DNA of 64,000 nucleotides, from positions 1 to 64,000 of the forward strand of contig NZ_CP047349.1 of the NCBI RefSeq assembly GCF_011045835.1. Reading direction: 5' to 3'. Shown here in pieces: positions 35,166-45,369 of this stretch. The position numbers and the translations under genes are program-made. The DNA is from Proteus terrae subsp. cibarius (GTDB lineage Bacteria > Pseudomonadota > Gammaproteobacteria > Enterobacterales > Enterobacteriaceae). A model generated the notes under the pieces. That model was not told the DNA's origin. It saw nothing but the letters and a program-made list of their open reading frames with translations, and ran no database searches. The stretch's first letter is position 1. Every line of letters starts with the position of its first letter.

Positions 35166-35324
35166 AATTACTTTAGCTTGAATGAGATACTCTAATTGTA
35201 AACAAATCCACGGAATGCATCTACCATACTGTATTTATATTGATTGAATAGATGTTTCCTACTGCGTAACATAGAATAATTTATTCAATTATGAACCTAT
35301 AATCCATCAGTTGGCGGGGAATGC

Positions 35325-36287
35325 ATGACTAAACCAGCATTTATTATCACATTAGATACCGAAGGCGATAATCTTTGGGAAAATGAACGTGATATTACCA
35401 CTCGAAATACGCACTTTCTTCCCCGTTTTCAGCAACTTTGTGAGCGCTTTAATTTTAAACCTGTTTGGTTAACAAACTATGAAATGGTTATGGATGATGC
35501 CTATATTGAGTTTGCTCGTGATGTTATTGCACGTAATACGGGCGAAATTGGTATGCACTTACATGCTTGGAATAGCCCACCAATTACACCTTTAACGGAC
35601 AACGATTTACATTATCAGCCTTATTTAATTGAATATCCCAAAGATCAAATGCGAGAGAAAATCGCATTAATGACACAGTTACTTGAAGATAAACTGCAAA
35701 CCAAAATGTTAAGTCATCGTGCGGGTCGTTGGGCTTTTAACGAAACTTATGCACAACTTTTGGTTGAGTTTGGTTACCAAGTCGATTGTTCTGTGACACC
35801 TAAAGTGGATTGGCGATTTACTAAAGGTGATCCCGCACAATCCGGTGGAACAAATTACACCGATTTTCCAAGTCATGCTTATTTTATGGACTTGCAGGAT
35901 ATCACTAAACCAGGTAATTCTTCGTTGCTAGAAGTGCCAATGAGTATCCAATATAAGCACTCACCTTTTATGAATAAAATTAAGCAAGGCTACGATAAAT
36001 TGAGAGGTAAGCAACGTGCGCCTTCAGTGAATTGGCTCCGCCCTAAAGGTGGCAATGCTCAACAGATGATTGATGTTGCTGAAAAATCTTTAGCTCAAGG
36101 TCACTCTCATATTGAATTTATGTTGCACTCCTCTGAATTTATGCCGGGTGGTAGTCCAACCTTTCGTACCGAAAAAGATATTGAAGGGTTATATAACGAC
36201 TTAGAAACTTTATTTAGCTTCTTATCAGATAAAGTGCATGGAATGACGTTAGCTGAGTATTATCAAAATCAAGTACAGGCAAAATAA
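35325..36287 (+). CDS. wabN: Core LPS deacetylase WabN-like
   Basis: Polysaccharide-deacetylase-fold protein of 320 residues. It begins AFIITLDTEGDNLWENERD and has metal-binding motifs TLDTEGD, MHLHAWNSPP and LSHRAGRW. No signal peptide, so it acts in the cytoplasm. It resembles Klebsiella WabN, which deacetylates core GlcNAc to glucosamine and would act after WabH. GGCGGGG precedes the ATG. Plus strand, between minus-strand waaQ and waaC, and cotranscribed with the GT9 gene one base later. Confidence 0.85.
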   Translation: MTKPAFIITLDTEGDNLWENERDITTRNTHFLPRFQQLCERFNFKPVWLTNYEMVMDDAYIEFARDVIARNTGEIGMHLHAWNSPPITPLTDNDLHYQPYLIEYPKDQMREKIALMTQLLEDKLQTKMLSHRAGRWAFNETYAQLLVEFGYQVDCSVTPKVDWRFTKGDPAQSGGTNYTDFPSHAYFMDLQDITKPGNSSLLEVPMSIQYKHSPFMNKIKQGYDKLRGKQRAPSVNWLRPKGGNAQQMIDVAEKSLAQGHSHIEFMLHSSEFMPGGSPTFRTEKDIEGLYNDLETLFSFLSDKVHGMTLAEYYQNQVQAK

Positions 36288-36288
36288 G

Positions 36289-37362
36289 ATGAAGTTGAAG
36301 AAATTAAAATGGGTACATAACTTCCTAAATATTTATAACCCACTTTTTGGCAAGATGAAAAAAACGGATACATTTTCATCTGATATTCAATTTAACAGTA
36401 TTCTTATTTTTTCTACGACCGCGCTGGGAGATTTTATGTTTAATACCCCAGCAATAAGAGCGATCCGAGCTCACTATCCTGATGCACATATTACATTGGT
36501 TTCAAGTGAGAAGAATAGGTTATTAGTTGAAAACTATGACCAAATAGATAGCGTAGTTTATTGGGATAATAAGATAAAAAATCTACTTCCTATTGCTTTA
36601 CAGGCTAAAAAATATAAACCTGAATTAGCGGTTATTCTCCATTCTCATCTTCCTTATGATGTGCTGTTTGCAGTAGTGGCAGGTTGTCAGTATATATTGC
36701 GTAATACTTTTCATGTTATTCCTAAATGGTTTCAGAAATGGATTATTGCTGAGTATCAACCTCCTAATTGTCATGTTGTCCAAAGTAAACTTAATATTAT
36801 TCGTTATTTAGGAATAGATAGTTCTGATACAAGAATGGAAATTCCTTGTGAAATAGAACAATTAGATAAAGGACACTATCATATTGTTGGATTTCAGATG
36901 GGGGCATCAACGCAAGAACGTAGATGGCCAGTAAAATATTTTGTTGAATTAGCGCAAAAGCTTATTGAGAGTAAACCATCAATACAGATTAAGTTAATTG
37001 GTTCACCCAGAGAATTAGAATTACCAGAAGAGTTTTTTGTATTGTTGCCAAAAAAATATCATAACAATATTGAAAATCTAGTGGGTAAAACTTCATTGCC
37101 TGATTTGTTAAGTCAAATAAAGATAATGGATGTATTAGTCACAGGGGATACAGGGCCTCTACATTTAGCGATCACACTACAACGCCCGACAGTAAGTTTA
37201 TTTGCGACAGCAAACCCTAAATGGACAGGGCCTTATCAAGATCTTCATTTGCATACCATTATCAATAAGAGACCTAACCCAGATGAGGGAATACAAGCAT
37301 CAATGGATCTTATTTCGGTTGATGAAGTCTTTAGTGCGGTTAATCAAACCCTAAAAGACTAA
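36289..37362 (+). CDS. Glycosyltransferase family 9 (heptosyltransferase-like)
   Basis: Protein of 357 residues, somewhat longer than usual because of a 35-residue basic N-terminal extension before ILIFSTTALGDFMFNTPAI. The nucleotide-sugar motif TGDTGPLHLAITLQRPTVSLF is near residues 283-303. More divergent and more AT-rich than waaC or waaF. It follows wabN with a one-base gap. Because wabN prepares glucosamine, this transferase may extend that glucosamine, but the donor is unknown. Its stop codon lies within the loop of a terminator. Confidence 0.78.
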   Translation: MKLKKLKWVHNFLNIYNPLFGKMKKTDTFSSDIQFNSILIFSTTALGDFMFNTPAIRAIRAHYPDAHITLVSSEKNRLLVENYDQIDSVVYWDNKIKNLLPIALQAKKYKPELAVILHSHLPYDVLFAVVAGCQYILRNTFHVIPKWFQKWIIAEYQPPNCHVVQSKLNIIRYLGIDSSDTRMEIPCEIEQLDKGHYHIVGFQMGASTQERRWPVKYFVELAQKLIESKPSIQIKLIGSPRELELPEEFFVLLPKKYHNNIENLVGKTSLPDLLSQIKIMDVLVTGDTGPLHLAITLQRPTVSLFATANPKWTGPYQDLHLHTIINKRPNPDEGIQASMDLISVDEVFSAVNQTLKD

Positions 37363-37377
37363 TAACTTTTAGGGTTT
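37346..37377. terminator. Perfect hairpin between convergent GT9 gene and waaC
   Basis: Twelve-base perfect stem AAACCCTAAAAG / CTTTTAGGGTTT with an eight-base loop that contains the stop codon of the plus-strand gene. No long T-run follows on either side, so termination strength is uncertain. It lies between convergent genes. Confidence 0.65.
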
Positions 37378-37384
37378 AATAAGG

Positions 37385-38344
37385 CTAAATATCGAGAATG
37401 TTGAGTATTTTTTGCGCGCTTATCTCCCCAATATCCCCACCTTCTGCTTTTACAGCCGTTTGGGCTTTACCGTAACCGCCAATTAAGCCGGGATCGGTAG
37501 GGCCAAATAAAGTGATATTGGGTTTATCTAATGCAGCCGTTAAATGGCTTAATCCCGTATCCACAGAAACGACGCTTTTAGCTCCAGCAATAACCTGAGC
37601 CACTTGGGCTAGTGACATCTTCGGTAACACATCAACATAGTCAAAATCTCTTGCTAAACGTATTGCACGTTGATGCTCATGCTCTGCACCCCAAGGTAAT
37701 TTAATGCGTACTCCGGAATCTGCAAGCAGTGCAATTAACTCTCGCCAATGGGATTCTGGCCAATGTTTCTCATCACGCGTAGTTGCGTGTAAAAAGACTA
37801 AATAAGGGCGTTTATCAAAGGATGGCAGTGAGAGGAAATGCTGTGCAATTCCATAATCACCCTGAGATTGTGGGGTCGGATAATTTAAGCTTAAAGCAAA
37901 CAGTTGACGAATTCGCTCAACGGCGTGCATCTCTTTACTGACATTGTGGCGAATATCGTAAAAGAAACTCGCTAAAGGCTCTCGGGAACATTGACGAGAA
38001 TAACCGTGCTTAGTGCCTTTGGCGTATCGAGTAACCAAAAATGCACTTTTTAGTAAACCTTGTGCATCAATAACGGCATCATAGTGATGGTTTTGAATAG
38101 CGTGACGAAATTGTGCGCGCTCAGCACGAATAGGTGCACTAAACCAGTTTTTTCGCCAACGGCGTATTGCTACAGGAATAACTCTATCAACGGCTTGATG
38201 CCAGCTTGGGATCTGTGCAAAACCTTCTTCGACGGCCCAATCAAAACGAATATCAGGATAAACATTTATTGCATCAGTTAATGCTGGCAATGTATGTAAC
38301 ACATCGCCCATAGAAGAGGTTTTAACAATTAATACCCGCTTCAC
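37385..38344 (-). CDS. waaC: Lipopolysaccharide heptosyltransferase I
   Basis: GT9 enzyme of 319 residues that adds the first heptose to Kdo. It begins RVLIVKTSSMGDVLHTLPAL, the WaaC signature, and has VSVDTGLSHLTAALDKPNITLFGPT at about residues 259-283. It overlaps waaF by 4 bases, giving the conserved hldD-waaF-waaC operon. Confidence 0.96.
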   Translation of the reverse strand: MKRVLIVKTSSMGDVLHTLPALTDAINVYPDIRFDWAVEEGFAQIPSWHQAVDRVIPVAIRRWRKNWFSAPIRAERAQFRHAIQNHHYDAVIDAQGLLKSAFLVTRYAKGTKHGYSRQCSREPLASFFYDIRHNVSKEMHAVERIRQLFALSLNYPTPQSQGDYGIAQHFLSLPSFDKRPYLVFLHATTRDEKHWPESHWRELIALLADSGVRIKLPWGAEHEHQRAIRLARDFDYVDVLPKMSLAQVAQVIAGAKSVVSVDTGLSHLTAALDKPNITLFGPTDPGLIGGYGKAQTAVKAEGGDIGEISAQKILNILDI

Positions 38345-39390
38345 GCTGATGGCTCCGTTGACAGTAAATTTGCTAATTCAGCAAAAACCTTCTCTGGCTG
38401 AATATCGATTAAGCTTTGGTGATAGCCTTGTTCAGCATCCCCTTTACGCACTTTGTGATAACCCGTAATTAAACGGATCACGCGTGCTTTATGTGATAAC
38501 GGTGGTGTAAAGTCAGGGCTACTTGGGCCATAAAGCGCCACTAACGGACGCTCTAACGCGGCAGCAACATGCATTAAACCAGAGTCATTACTGACCACAG
38601 CTTTACAAGATGCAATCAAATTAACTGCCTGCTCAAGACTGGTTTCGCCAGCAAGATTAAAACAGGCTTCACGTGCTTCTGGCGTTAAGGTTTGTTTTAT
38701 CTCTTCGCCTGCTTCTTTATCTTTTTTAGAGCCAAACAAGAAGATCTGATAACCTTGCTCAATCAGTTTCTGTGCTAAAGCGGCGTAATGATAATGAGGC
38801 CAACGTTTTGCGGGGCCAAATTCAGCTCCAGGGCAAAAACCAATAGCAGGGCGTTGAGTCGATAATGAAAATTGACTTAATGTGGTAGCAATATCATTTT
38901 CGGTAACTGATAACTTAGGCCATAACAAAGGTTGCGGTAAATCAGTCGCTTTTTGGACTTTTTGCTTGTCATAAGCGAGCGCAACATAGCGTTCAACCAT
39001 CAAAGGAAATGCATCTTTATTTAAAGGTCGCAAATCATTTAATAGACCATAACGCATCTCTCCACGCCAACCAGTGCGCTTAGGAATATCTGCAAAGAAA
39101 GGGACTAAGGCAGATTTTAACGAGTTAGGTAATACGTAAGCGTGTGTGTAACCATTCTCTTTTAATTGTTTTCCTAAACGGCGACGTTCACCAATGGCTA
39201 AAGCCCCATGACCTAATGGCATCGGGATTGCATTATCAACTTCTGGCATTTTTTCGAGTAATGGACGGCACCAAGCAGGTGCCATCACATCAATCGTTGC
39301 CGCAGGATGTAATGCTTTCAATGTACGATAAAGACTTTGGGACATCATCATATCCCCGACCCATGAAGGCCCTACCACAAAGATTTTCAT
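38341..39390 (-). CDS. waaF: Lipopolysaccharide heptosyltransferase II
   Basis: GT9 enzyme of 349 residues that adds heptose II. It begins KIFVVGPSWVGDMMMSQSLYR, a WaaF signature, and has VSNDSGLMHVAAALERPLVALYGPSSPD in the C-terminal half. It starts 9 bases after hldD and overlaps waaC. Confidence 0.97.
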   Translation of the reverse strand: MKIFVVGPSWVGDMMMSQSLYRTLKALHPAATIDVMAPAWCRPLLEKMPEVDNAIPMPLGHGALAIGERRRLGKQLKENGYTHAYVLPNSLKSALVPFFADIPKRTGWRGEMRYGLLNDLRPLNKDAFPLMVERYVALAYDKQKVQKATDLPQPLLWPKLSVTENDIATTLSQFSLSTQRPAIGFCPGAEFGPAKRWPHYHYAALAQKLIEQGYQIFLFGSKKDKEAGEEIKQTLTPEAREACFNLAGETSLEQAVNLIASCKAVVSNDSGLMHVAAALERPLVALYGPSSPDFTPPLSHKARVIRLITGYHKVRKGDAEQGYHQSLIDIQPEKVFAELANLLSTEPSA

Positions 39391-39399
39391 AAACAGTGA

Positions 39400-40338
39400 T
39401 TACTTACCTTGATTTAACCATTGCATATAAAGCTCTACGCCTTCAGCAACTGTTTTAAAAGGTGCGGAATAACCTGCTTTACGTAAATTTGTCAGGTCAG
39501 CTTGAGTAAAGGCTTGGTAACGACCTTTCAATTTCTCAGGGAACTCAATATGTTCGATAGAGAGATCTTTATCTTTATGATGAGCAATAACAGCATCGGC
39601 AACAGCTTGGAATGATTCAGCTCGACCTGTACCACAGTTAAAAATACCTGATACATTATTGCGCCAGAACCATAAATTAACCGCAGCCACATCTCCAACG
39701 TAAATAAAGTCGCGTTGGAAGGTTTCGCTACCTTCAAATAATTTTGGATTTTGACCCGCATTGACTTGGTTATTTAAATGGAATGCAACACTCGCCATAC
39801 CACCTTTATGTCCTTCACGGGGGCCATAAACATTAAAATAACGGAAGCCACAAATCATTGAATCTGCTTCAGGTAAAATCTGGCGTACATATTCATCGAA
39901 TAAGAATTTTGAATAGCCGTAGACATTTAAAGGCGCTTCATATTTTCTATCTTCGATAAAGTTATCTGTACGACCACCATAAGTTGCAGCAGAAGAGGCA
40001 TATAAGAAAGGAATTTGGCGTTCAAGACAAAAATGAAGTAGCTCTTTAGAATATTGATAGTTGTTATCCATCATATATTTGCCATCCCACTCAGTCGTAG
40101 AAGAGCAAGCACCTTCATGGAAAACCGCATCAATATCACCGAAATCATCACCAGCAACAATGCTTGCAATAAAATCTTCTTTATCCATGTAATCAGTGAT
40201 ATTTAGATCAACCAAATTCACAAATTTGGTACCATCTTTAAGGTTATCAACAACTAAGATATCAGTATAACCTTCATCATTTAATGCTTTAACAATATTG
40301 CTGCCGATAAAACCCGCACCGCCAGTGACGATAATCAT
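39400..40338 (-). CDS. hldD: ADP-L-glycero-D-manno-heptose 6-epimerase
   Basis: Converts ADP-D,D-heptose to ADP-L,D-heptose, the donor for the heptosyltransferases in this region. Protein of 312 residues, near the E. coli 310. An NAD(P) Rossmann motif GGAGFIGSN is at the N-terminus. The SDR catalytic pair is in [12 protein letters not shown], preceded by SSAATYGG. First gene of hldD-waaF-waaC and divergent from kbl, the conserved enterobacterial layout. Confidence 0.97.
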   Translation of the reverse strand: MIIVTGGAGFIGSNIVKALNDEGYTDILVVDNLKDGTKFVNLVDLNITDYMDKEDFIASIVAGDDFGDIDAVFHEGACSSTTEWDGKYMMDNNYQYSKELLHFCLERQIPFLYASSAATYGGRTDNFIEDRKYEAPLNVYGYSKFLFDEYVRQILPEADSMICGFRYFNVYGPREGHKGGMASVAFHLNNQVNAGQNPKLFEGSETFQRDFIYVGDVAAVNLWFWRNNVSGIFNCGTGRAESFQAVADAVIAHHKDKDLSIEHIEFPEKLKGRYQAFTQADLTNLRKAGYSAPFKTVAEGVELYMQWLNQGK

Positions 40339-40545
40339 GTGGCTACCCCTTCATATAAAATCTAAAAATTAGCTCTAGGTCTATAATAACACTGAACAGC
40401 CTTAACGGTAGCATTCATCATGGAACAACAGACTGAAATTCTCGAAAAAAGCAGAACGTATTAGTGATCTTAATTACACAAATAACATTATTTATTTACA
40501 TTTGTCGTTTTTAATAGAACAAAGGCATAAAATAAGAAACAATGC

Positions 40546-40562
40546 TGACTATATTATAGTCA
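40546..40562. promoter_or_regulatory. Palindrome upstream of kbl-tdh
   Basis: Perfect inverted repeat TGACTATA-T-TATAGTCA, 47 bases upstream of the kbl start. It overlaps a possible -10 sequence (TATATT), so it could be an operator. The regulator is unknown; Lrp controls kbl-tdh in E. coli but this site does not obviously match Lrp. Confidence 0.4.
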
Positions 40563-40608
40563 AACTATTTAAGTTGTCTCTTTTCGAATTGCTGTCTTAG
40601 GAGAAAGT

Positions 40609-41808
40609 ATGTCTACTCCCACTTTTTACCAACAAATTAATCAACAACTAGAACAAACTCGTCAAGATGGCCTCTTTAAAAATGAGCGCATCATCACTTC
40701 TTCACAAAGCGCAGATATCGCAGTTGCTGATGGAAGCCATGTTATTAACTTCTGTGCTAATAACTATTTAGGCCTCGCTAATCATCCAAAATTAATTGAA
40801 GCTGCAAAAGCAGGTATGGACAGCCACGGATTTGGTATGGCTTCTGTACGTTTTATCTGTGGTACTCAAGATTCACATAAAACATTAGAAAATAAAATTG
40901 CTGAATTTTTAGGAATGGAAGATGCCATTCTGTATTCATCTTGCTTTGATGCGAATGGTGGATTATTTGAAACATTAATGGGCCCTGAAGATGCCATTAT
41001 TTCTGATGCTTTAAATCATGCCTCTATTATTGATGGTGTGCGTTTATGTAAAGCTAAACGTTATCGCTATGCCAATAACGATATGGCAGAGCTACGCGTT
41101 CAACTTGAAAAAGCCAAAGCAGATAATGCTCGCCACATTATGATCGCGACAGATGGTGTATTTTCAATGGATGGTGTGATTGCAGACCTAAAATCTATCT
41201 GTGATTTAGCCGATGAATTTGGTGCCCTTGTTATGGTCGATGATTCTCATGCTGTAGGCTTTGTGGGGGCACAAGGTCGCGGAACTCATGAGTATTGTGA
41301 TGTGATGGGCAGAGTCGACATTATCACAGGTACCTTAGGTAAGGCGTTAGGTGGTGCTTCTGGTGGGTATACCGCAGCGCGTAAAGAAGTGGTTGAGTGG
41401 TTGCGTCAGCGTTCTCGCCCTTATTTATTCTCTAACTCGTTAGCGCCTGCGATTGTTTCGGCCTCTATTGCTGTTTTAGATATGCTGAAATCAGGTGATG
41501 AAATTCGTGCTCGTTTATGGCGTAACGCTTCACTTTTCCGTGAAAAAATGAGTGCGGCGGGTTTTACATTGGCGGGCGCAGATCATGCCATTATCCCCGT
41601 TATGTTAGGAGAGGCTAAATTAGCCCAAGAATTTGCAACACGCTTACTTGATGAAGGGATTTATGTCACAGGATTTTTCTATCCTGTTGTACCTCAAGGG
41701 CAAGCACGTATTCGTACACAAATGTCAGCAGCACACACTACTGAACAAATTGAGAGTGCAGTGGCGGCATTTATCAAAATTGGCAAAGAACTTAATGTGA
41801 TTGCATAA
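40609..41808 (+). CDS. kbl: 2-amino-3-ketobutyrate coenzyme A ligase
   Basis: PLP enzyme that splits 2-amino-3-ketobutyrate with CoA into glycine and acetyl-CoA, the second step of threonine breakdown. Protein of 399 residues. The PLP lysine is in [15 protein letters not shown], and the substrate motif [13 protein letters not shown] is near the N-terminus. TAGGAG lies upstream at good spacing. It forms an operon with tdh 9 bases downstream. Confidence 0.97.
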   Translation: MSTPTFYQQINQQLEQTRQDGLFKNERIITSSQSADIAVADGSHVINFCANNYLGLANHPKLIEAAKAGMDSHGFGMASVRFICGTQDSHKTLENKIAEFLGMEDAILYSSCFDANGGLFETLMGPEDAIISDALNHASIIDGVRLCKAKRYRYANNDMAELRVQLEKAKADNARHIMIATDGVFSMDGVIADLKSICDLADEFGALVMVDDSHAVGFVGAQGRGTHEYCDVMGRVDIITGTLGKALGGASGGYTAARKEVVEWLRQRSRPYLFSNSLAPAIVSASIAVLDMLKSGDEIRARLWRNASLFREKMSAAGFTLAGADHAIIPVMLGEAKLAQEFATRLLDEGIYVTGFFYPVVPQGQARIRTQMSAAHTTEQIESAVAAFIKIGKELNVIA

Positions 41809-41817
41809 GGTTACTCT

Positions 41818-42843
41818 ATGAAAGCATTGTCAAAATTAAAAGCACAAGAAGGTATCTGGATGACCGATGTTCCAGTGCCTGAGCTTGGTCATAACGATGT
41901 GATGATCAAAATTCGCAAAACAGCAATTTGTGGCACTGATGTTCATATTTATAACTGGGATGAGTGGTCACAAAAAACAATTCCTGTTCCTATGGTTGTA
42001 GGCCATGAGTATATCGGCGAAATTGTTGCGATAGGGCAAGAAGTGAAAGGCTTTAATATTGGTGATCGTGTCTCGGGTGAAGGGCATATCACTTGCGGTC
42101 ATTGCCGTAATTGTCGTGGCGGTCGTACTCATTTATGTCGCAATACCATTGGTGTAGGTGTAAATCGCCCAGGCTGTTTTGCTGAATATTTGGTTATCCC
42201 TGCCTTTAATGCGTTTAAAATCCCAGACAATATTCCTGATGAATTAGCGGCTATTTTTGATCCCTTTGGTAATGCCGTGCATACCGCGTTATCTTTTGAT
42301 TTAGTGGGTGAAGATGTTCTGGTTTCAGGCGCTGGCCCTATTGGGATTATGGCTGCTGCAATTTGTAAACATGTTGGGGCTCGTCATGTGGTGATCACCG
42401 ATGTTAATGAATATCGTCTTGATCTCGCGAAAAAAATGGGTGTTACCAGAGCCGTGAATGTCAGCAAAGAAAACCTAATGGATGTTATGAAAGAATTGGG
42501 GATGACAGAAGGTTTTGATGTGGGATTAGAAATGTCAGGCGCGCCACCTGCGTTTCGTACCATGCTTAATACCATGAATCATGGCGGTCGTATTGCGCTG
42601 TTGGGTATTCCTCCTTCTGATATGGCAATTGATTGGGGACAAGTTATCTTTAAAGGTTTGTTTATTAAAGGTATCTATGGACGTGAGATGTTTGAAACAT
42701 GGTATAAAATGGCTGCACTTATTCAGTCCGGCCTTGATCTCTCTCCAATTATTACTCATCAATTTCCAATTGATGAATTCCAAAAAGGTTTTGATATCAT
42801 GCGTTCAGGTCAATCAGGTAAAGTTATTTTAGATTGGCAGTAA
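41818..42843 (+). CDS. tdh: L-threonine 3-dehydrogenase
   Basis: Zinc- and NAD-dependent oxidation of threonine to 2-amino-3-ketobutyrate. Protein of 341 residues, E. coli length. The catalytic zinc cysteine is in [15 protein letters not shown] and the histidine in [10 protein letters not shown] structural zinc site has four cysteines in [15 protein letters not shown], and the NAD motif is [16 protein letters not shown] precedes the start. Followed by a strong terminator. Confidence 0.97.
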   Translation: MKALSKLKAQEGIWMTDVPVPELGHNDVMIKIRKTAICGTDVHIYNWDEWSQKTIPVPMVVGHEYIGEIVAIGQEVKGFNIGDRVSGEGHITCGHCRNCRGGRTHLCRNTIGVGVNRPGCFAEYLVIPAFNAFKIPDNIPDELAAIFDPFGNAVHTALSFDLVGEDVLVSGAGPIGIMAAAICKHVGARHVVITDVNEYRLDLAKKMGVTRAVNVSKENLMDVMKELGMTEGFDVGLEMSGAPPAFRTMLNTMNHGGRIALLGIPPSDMAIDWGQVIFKGLFIKGIYGREMFETWYKMAALIQSGLDLSPIITHQFPIDEFQKGFDIMRSGQSGKVILDWQ

Positions 42844-42859
42844 TGCGTGATCTTTAAGT

Positions 42860-42887
42860 AAAAAAGAGCCTTTTAAGGCTCTTTTTT
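42860..42887. terminator. Bidirectional terminator between tdh and yibQ
   Basis: Stem AAAAAAGAGCC / GGCTCTTTTTT with a short TTTTAA centre; A-run and T-run on both sides, between convergent genes. Confidence 0.93.
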
Positions 42888-42893
42888 ATTGCA

Positions 42894-43877
42894 TTAGTTT
42901 TCAACTTCACCAATTCCATTAGGATCAGATATGTCGGGTAATTTCTTTTTTTCTGATGAGCTAAATCCACTGGATAATGTATTAATTAGCGTACTTTTTT
43001 TCATCGAAATAATCGCTTCTTGCGCTGGCTTTAACCAAGATGCAGGTTTTGGCTCTTTCGGTTGCTCTGTTGGCGGGACAACTTTTGGCGGCTCTGGTTG
43101 TATTGGTTTTTCTATCTGTGGTTTTAGTAGCGCACTTGGTGCGACTAGTTGAATATCAGCAGGTAGTAAAGGTAACTGTTGCTGTAATGCTCTAACCGTT
43201 GAGGGATGAGGATGTCCGATAGCAATGGCAGAGCCATTTTTCCGAGCTAAAGCAATAGCGCGGGCAAGTTGTTGGCGAGTTTCTGCTTCAGTTTGTACGT
43301 TATCGAGAAAAACATGGCGACGCAAAGAAGGAACTCCTGCGGCTTTAGCGGCAATAGCAGCTTGTGTATTACCGATGGTCACGCTATCTAAAAAATAGAG
43401 ATTAGAGTGATTAAGCGCTTTAATAACCCTATCCATTGCTTGTCTATCCGATGTCATCGCACTGCCCATATGGTTATTCATACCGACAGCGTAAGGAACA
43501 TTACTAATAGCATGTTGAATAATACGATTAATTTCGTTCTGATCCATTGACGGTTTTAGGGTATCGCGCTCTAGAGGTTGTTTACTAATTGGCGCCATTG
43601 GCATATGGATCAGAATTTCACGCCCTTGTGCATGGGCTTTAGTCGCCACTTCTTTTCCATGAGGCGAATCAGGCAAAATAGCGATAGAAACCGCAGTAGG
43701 AAGCTGTAAAATTTGGTTATCTTCTTTTTTACGATAACCAAAATCATCAATCACAATGGCTAATTTGGCTGCAAATGCAGGTGTACTTACAACCAGACTT
43801 AGCAACATTAAACTAAGTAGAAAAGAGCGCTTGCGTTGTAATGTGCCAAGTAATTTCAAACCTACCTCCCAAGCCAA
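42894..43877 (-). CDS. yibQ: Divergent polysaccharide deacetylase family protein YibQ
   Basis: Exported protein, up to 327 residues. A signal peptide (FLLSLMLLSLVVSTPAFA) is followed by KLAIVIDDFGYRKKEDNQIL, the start of the DUF610/divergent deacetylase domain, and later IHMPMAP, NNHMGSAMT and AIGHPHPST. The tail, about residues 235-290, is proline-rich (PEPPKVVPPTEQPKEPKP). The start is uncertain: the ATG at 43877 lies inside envC, and a TTG at 43859 sits just after GGGAGG. The function of YibQ is not established. It follows envC as in E. coli. Confidence 0.85.
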   Translation of the reverse strand: MAWEVGLKLLGTLQRKRSFLLSLMLLSLVVSTPAFAAKLAIVIDDFGYRKKEDNQILQLPTAVSIAILPDSPHGKEVATKAHAQGREILIHMPMAPISKQPLERDTLKPSMDQNEINRIIQHAISNVPYAVGMNNHMGSAMTSDRQAMDRVIKALNHSNLYFLDSVTIGNTQAAIAAKAAGVPSLRRHVFLDNVQTEAETRQQLARAIALARKNGSAIAIGHPHPSTVRALQQQLPLLPADIQLVAPSALLKPQIEKPIQPEPPKVVPPTEQPKEPKPASWLKPAQEAIISMKKSTLINTLSSGFSSSEKKKLPDISDPNGIGEVEN

Positions 43878-45154
43878 GGAACAGGGTTTACTGCTTTTCC
43901 TTGACGTCTAATTTCAAAATAGAGTGCTGAACGCTCTTGTCCACCACTGTTACCAACTAAAGCGATAGATTGGCCTGCTTTAACCTGTTGACCAACATTC
44001 ACTAAAGCGCTTTGGTTATAACCATAAAGGCTCATATCACCTTTACCATGTTCAACCACGACGACCAAGCCATAACCTTGAAGCCAATCTGCTAATAATA
44101 CACGGCCATCAGCAATGGCTTTTACTTCCGTACCTTGTGCTGCTGGTATCACAATTCCTTTCCAGCGTAATTCGCCAGAGCCAGAAATAGACTCACCAAA
44201 ACGGTGTAATAAAGAGCCCCTAATAGGCCAAATAGCTTGTCCCGCAGGTTTACCTAAACCACCAGTACGTGACATTAATGACTGCTCTTCAGCTGTTGGT
44301 TTATAGGTTGAACCACGCTGTTGGGCTTCTCGTTGTTTGGCTGCAATGCGTGCTGCTTCTCGTGCTTCACGCTCTGCTCGTGCTTTGGCTTCTCGCTCAG
44401 CTTGAGCAATTTTATTTCTTAATTGAGCTTCATTAGCTCGCATGGTGGCTAAGTTTTTCTGATCTGCTTTTAAGGTTGATTCAAGTTGGGTCAGCGTTTT
44501 TTGTCGAGCAGCTAATGCGTTATCAAGCTTTTGTTTTTCTTGCTGTTGTTTAGTGAGAACCTGCTTTTGCTCGTTCTGTTTTGCTTGTTGCGCTGCTTTT
44601 TCTGCCTCAAGCTCTTTTGATGTTTGAGCAAGCTCTGCCATTGTTTCTTTGCGAGCATCATTAATATAGCTGTAATACGCTAAAATACGCTCTTCACGCT
44701 GGCCTTCTTCACCACGAAATAAGAGCTCAATACCTTGGTGTTTACCTTGACGATACGCAGCATCCATTTGACGCGCTAATAACTCTTGTTGTGACTGATA
44801 CTGTTTTTGTAAGCGAGCAATATTTGCGGTAATGGTTTTTATCTCTTTACCTAATGTTTGTAGGCGATTTTGGGTTTCATGCACAGCACGACCTGCACTA
44901 GAAATTTGAGTTTCTTGTGTTTTTAATTGACTAAGAAGGGCCGTGCGTTGTTTTTGTTGTTCTTGAACCTGTTTTTCTTTTTCTGCAATCGTGGTTTGTA
45001 GATCTTTTAGCTGATTGCGGTTATCCGTTATTGTGTTAGCAAAAACAGGAGGGGCAGAAAAAAGAGAGGTGCTAATAAGCAACGTGATTAACGGTAAAGA
45101 AAATACACGATAAGACGGATGTGTTTTTTTTTGAAGATCCATTTTCTTTGCCAT
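43862..45154 (-). CDS. envC: Murein hydrolase activator EnvC
   Basis: Periplasmic activator of the amidases AmiA and AmiB at the division septum, recruited by FtsEX. The start at 45154 gives 430 residues; an alternative ATG lies four codons later and the longer frame is not family-like. An N-terminal hydrophobic segment (VFSLPLITLLISTSLFSAPP) is followed by a long coiled coil (about residues 45-270). The C-terminal LytM/M23 domain (about 305-430) has GKGDMSLYGYNQSA but lacks the catalytic zinc set, as expected for EnvC. It overlaps yibQ. Confidence 0.95.
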   Translation of the reverse strand: MAKKMDLQKKTHPSYRVFSLPLITLLISTSLFSAPPVFANTITDNRNQLKDLQTTIAEKEKQVQEQQKQRTALLSQLKTQETQISSAGRAVHETQNRLQTLGKEIKTITANIARLQKQYQSQQELLARQMDAAYRQGKHQGIELLFRGEEGQREERILAYYSYINDARKETMAELAQTSKELEAEKAAQQAKQNEQKQVLTKQQQEKQKLDNALAARQKTLTQLESTLKADQKNLATMRANEAQLRNKIAQAEREAKARAEREAREAARIAAKQREAQQRGSTYKPTAEEQSLMSRTGGLGKPAGQAIWPIRGSLLHRFGESISGSGELRWKGIVIPAAQGTEVKAIADGRVLLADWLQGYGLVVVVEHGKGDMSLYGYNQSALVNVGQQVKAGQSIALVGNSGGQERSALYFEIRRQGKAVNPVPWLGR

Positions 45155-45331
45155 CTGACCAACGTACCTTTCATAACAGTTTGTAAGATTATTCCATGCC
45201 ACCAAACAACTGACCAGTTAACACGAAATAAAGCCGAAATTTCAGATAATACCTAACAGGTAATCTATTCAATTAATAAGAGATTATAAAGCAATAATAA
45301 TAGGAGAGAGTAAAAAAGAGAGATCCTGTGT

Positions 45332-45358
45332 GACAGCGCAATAGAATATCACGCTGTC
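45332..45358 (-). terminator. Possible terminator downstream of rimO
   Basis: Stem GACAGCG / CGCTGTC with a 13-base loop. On the minus strand a T-run follows only after about 13 bases, so it is a weak or atypical intrinsic terminator. Confidence 0.45.
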
Positions 45359-45369
45359 CACGAGAGAGA

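Noticed and set aside
42535..42832. Overlapping frames on both strands inside tdh
   Set aside because: Shadows of tdh; codon pattern follows the real frame.
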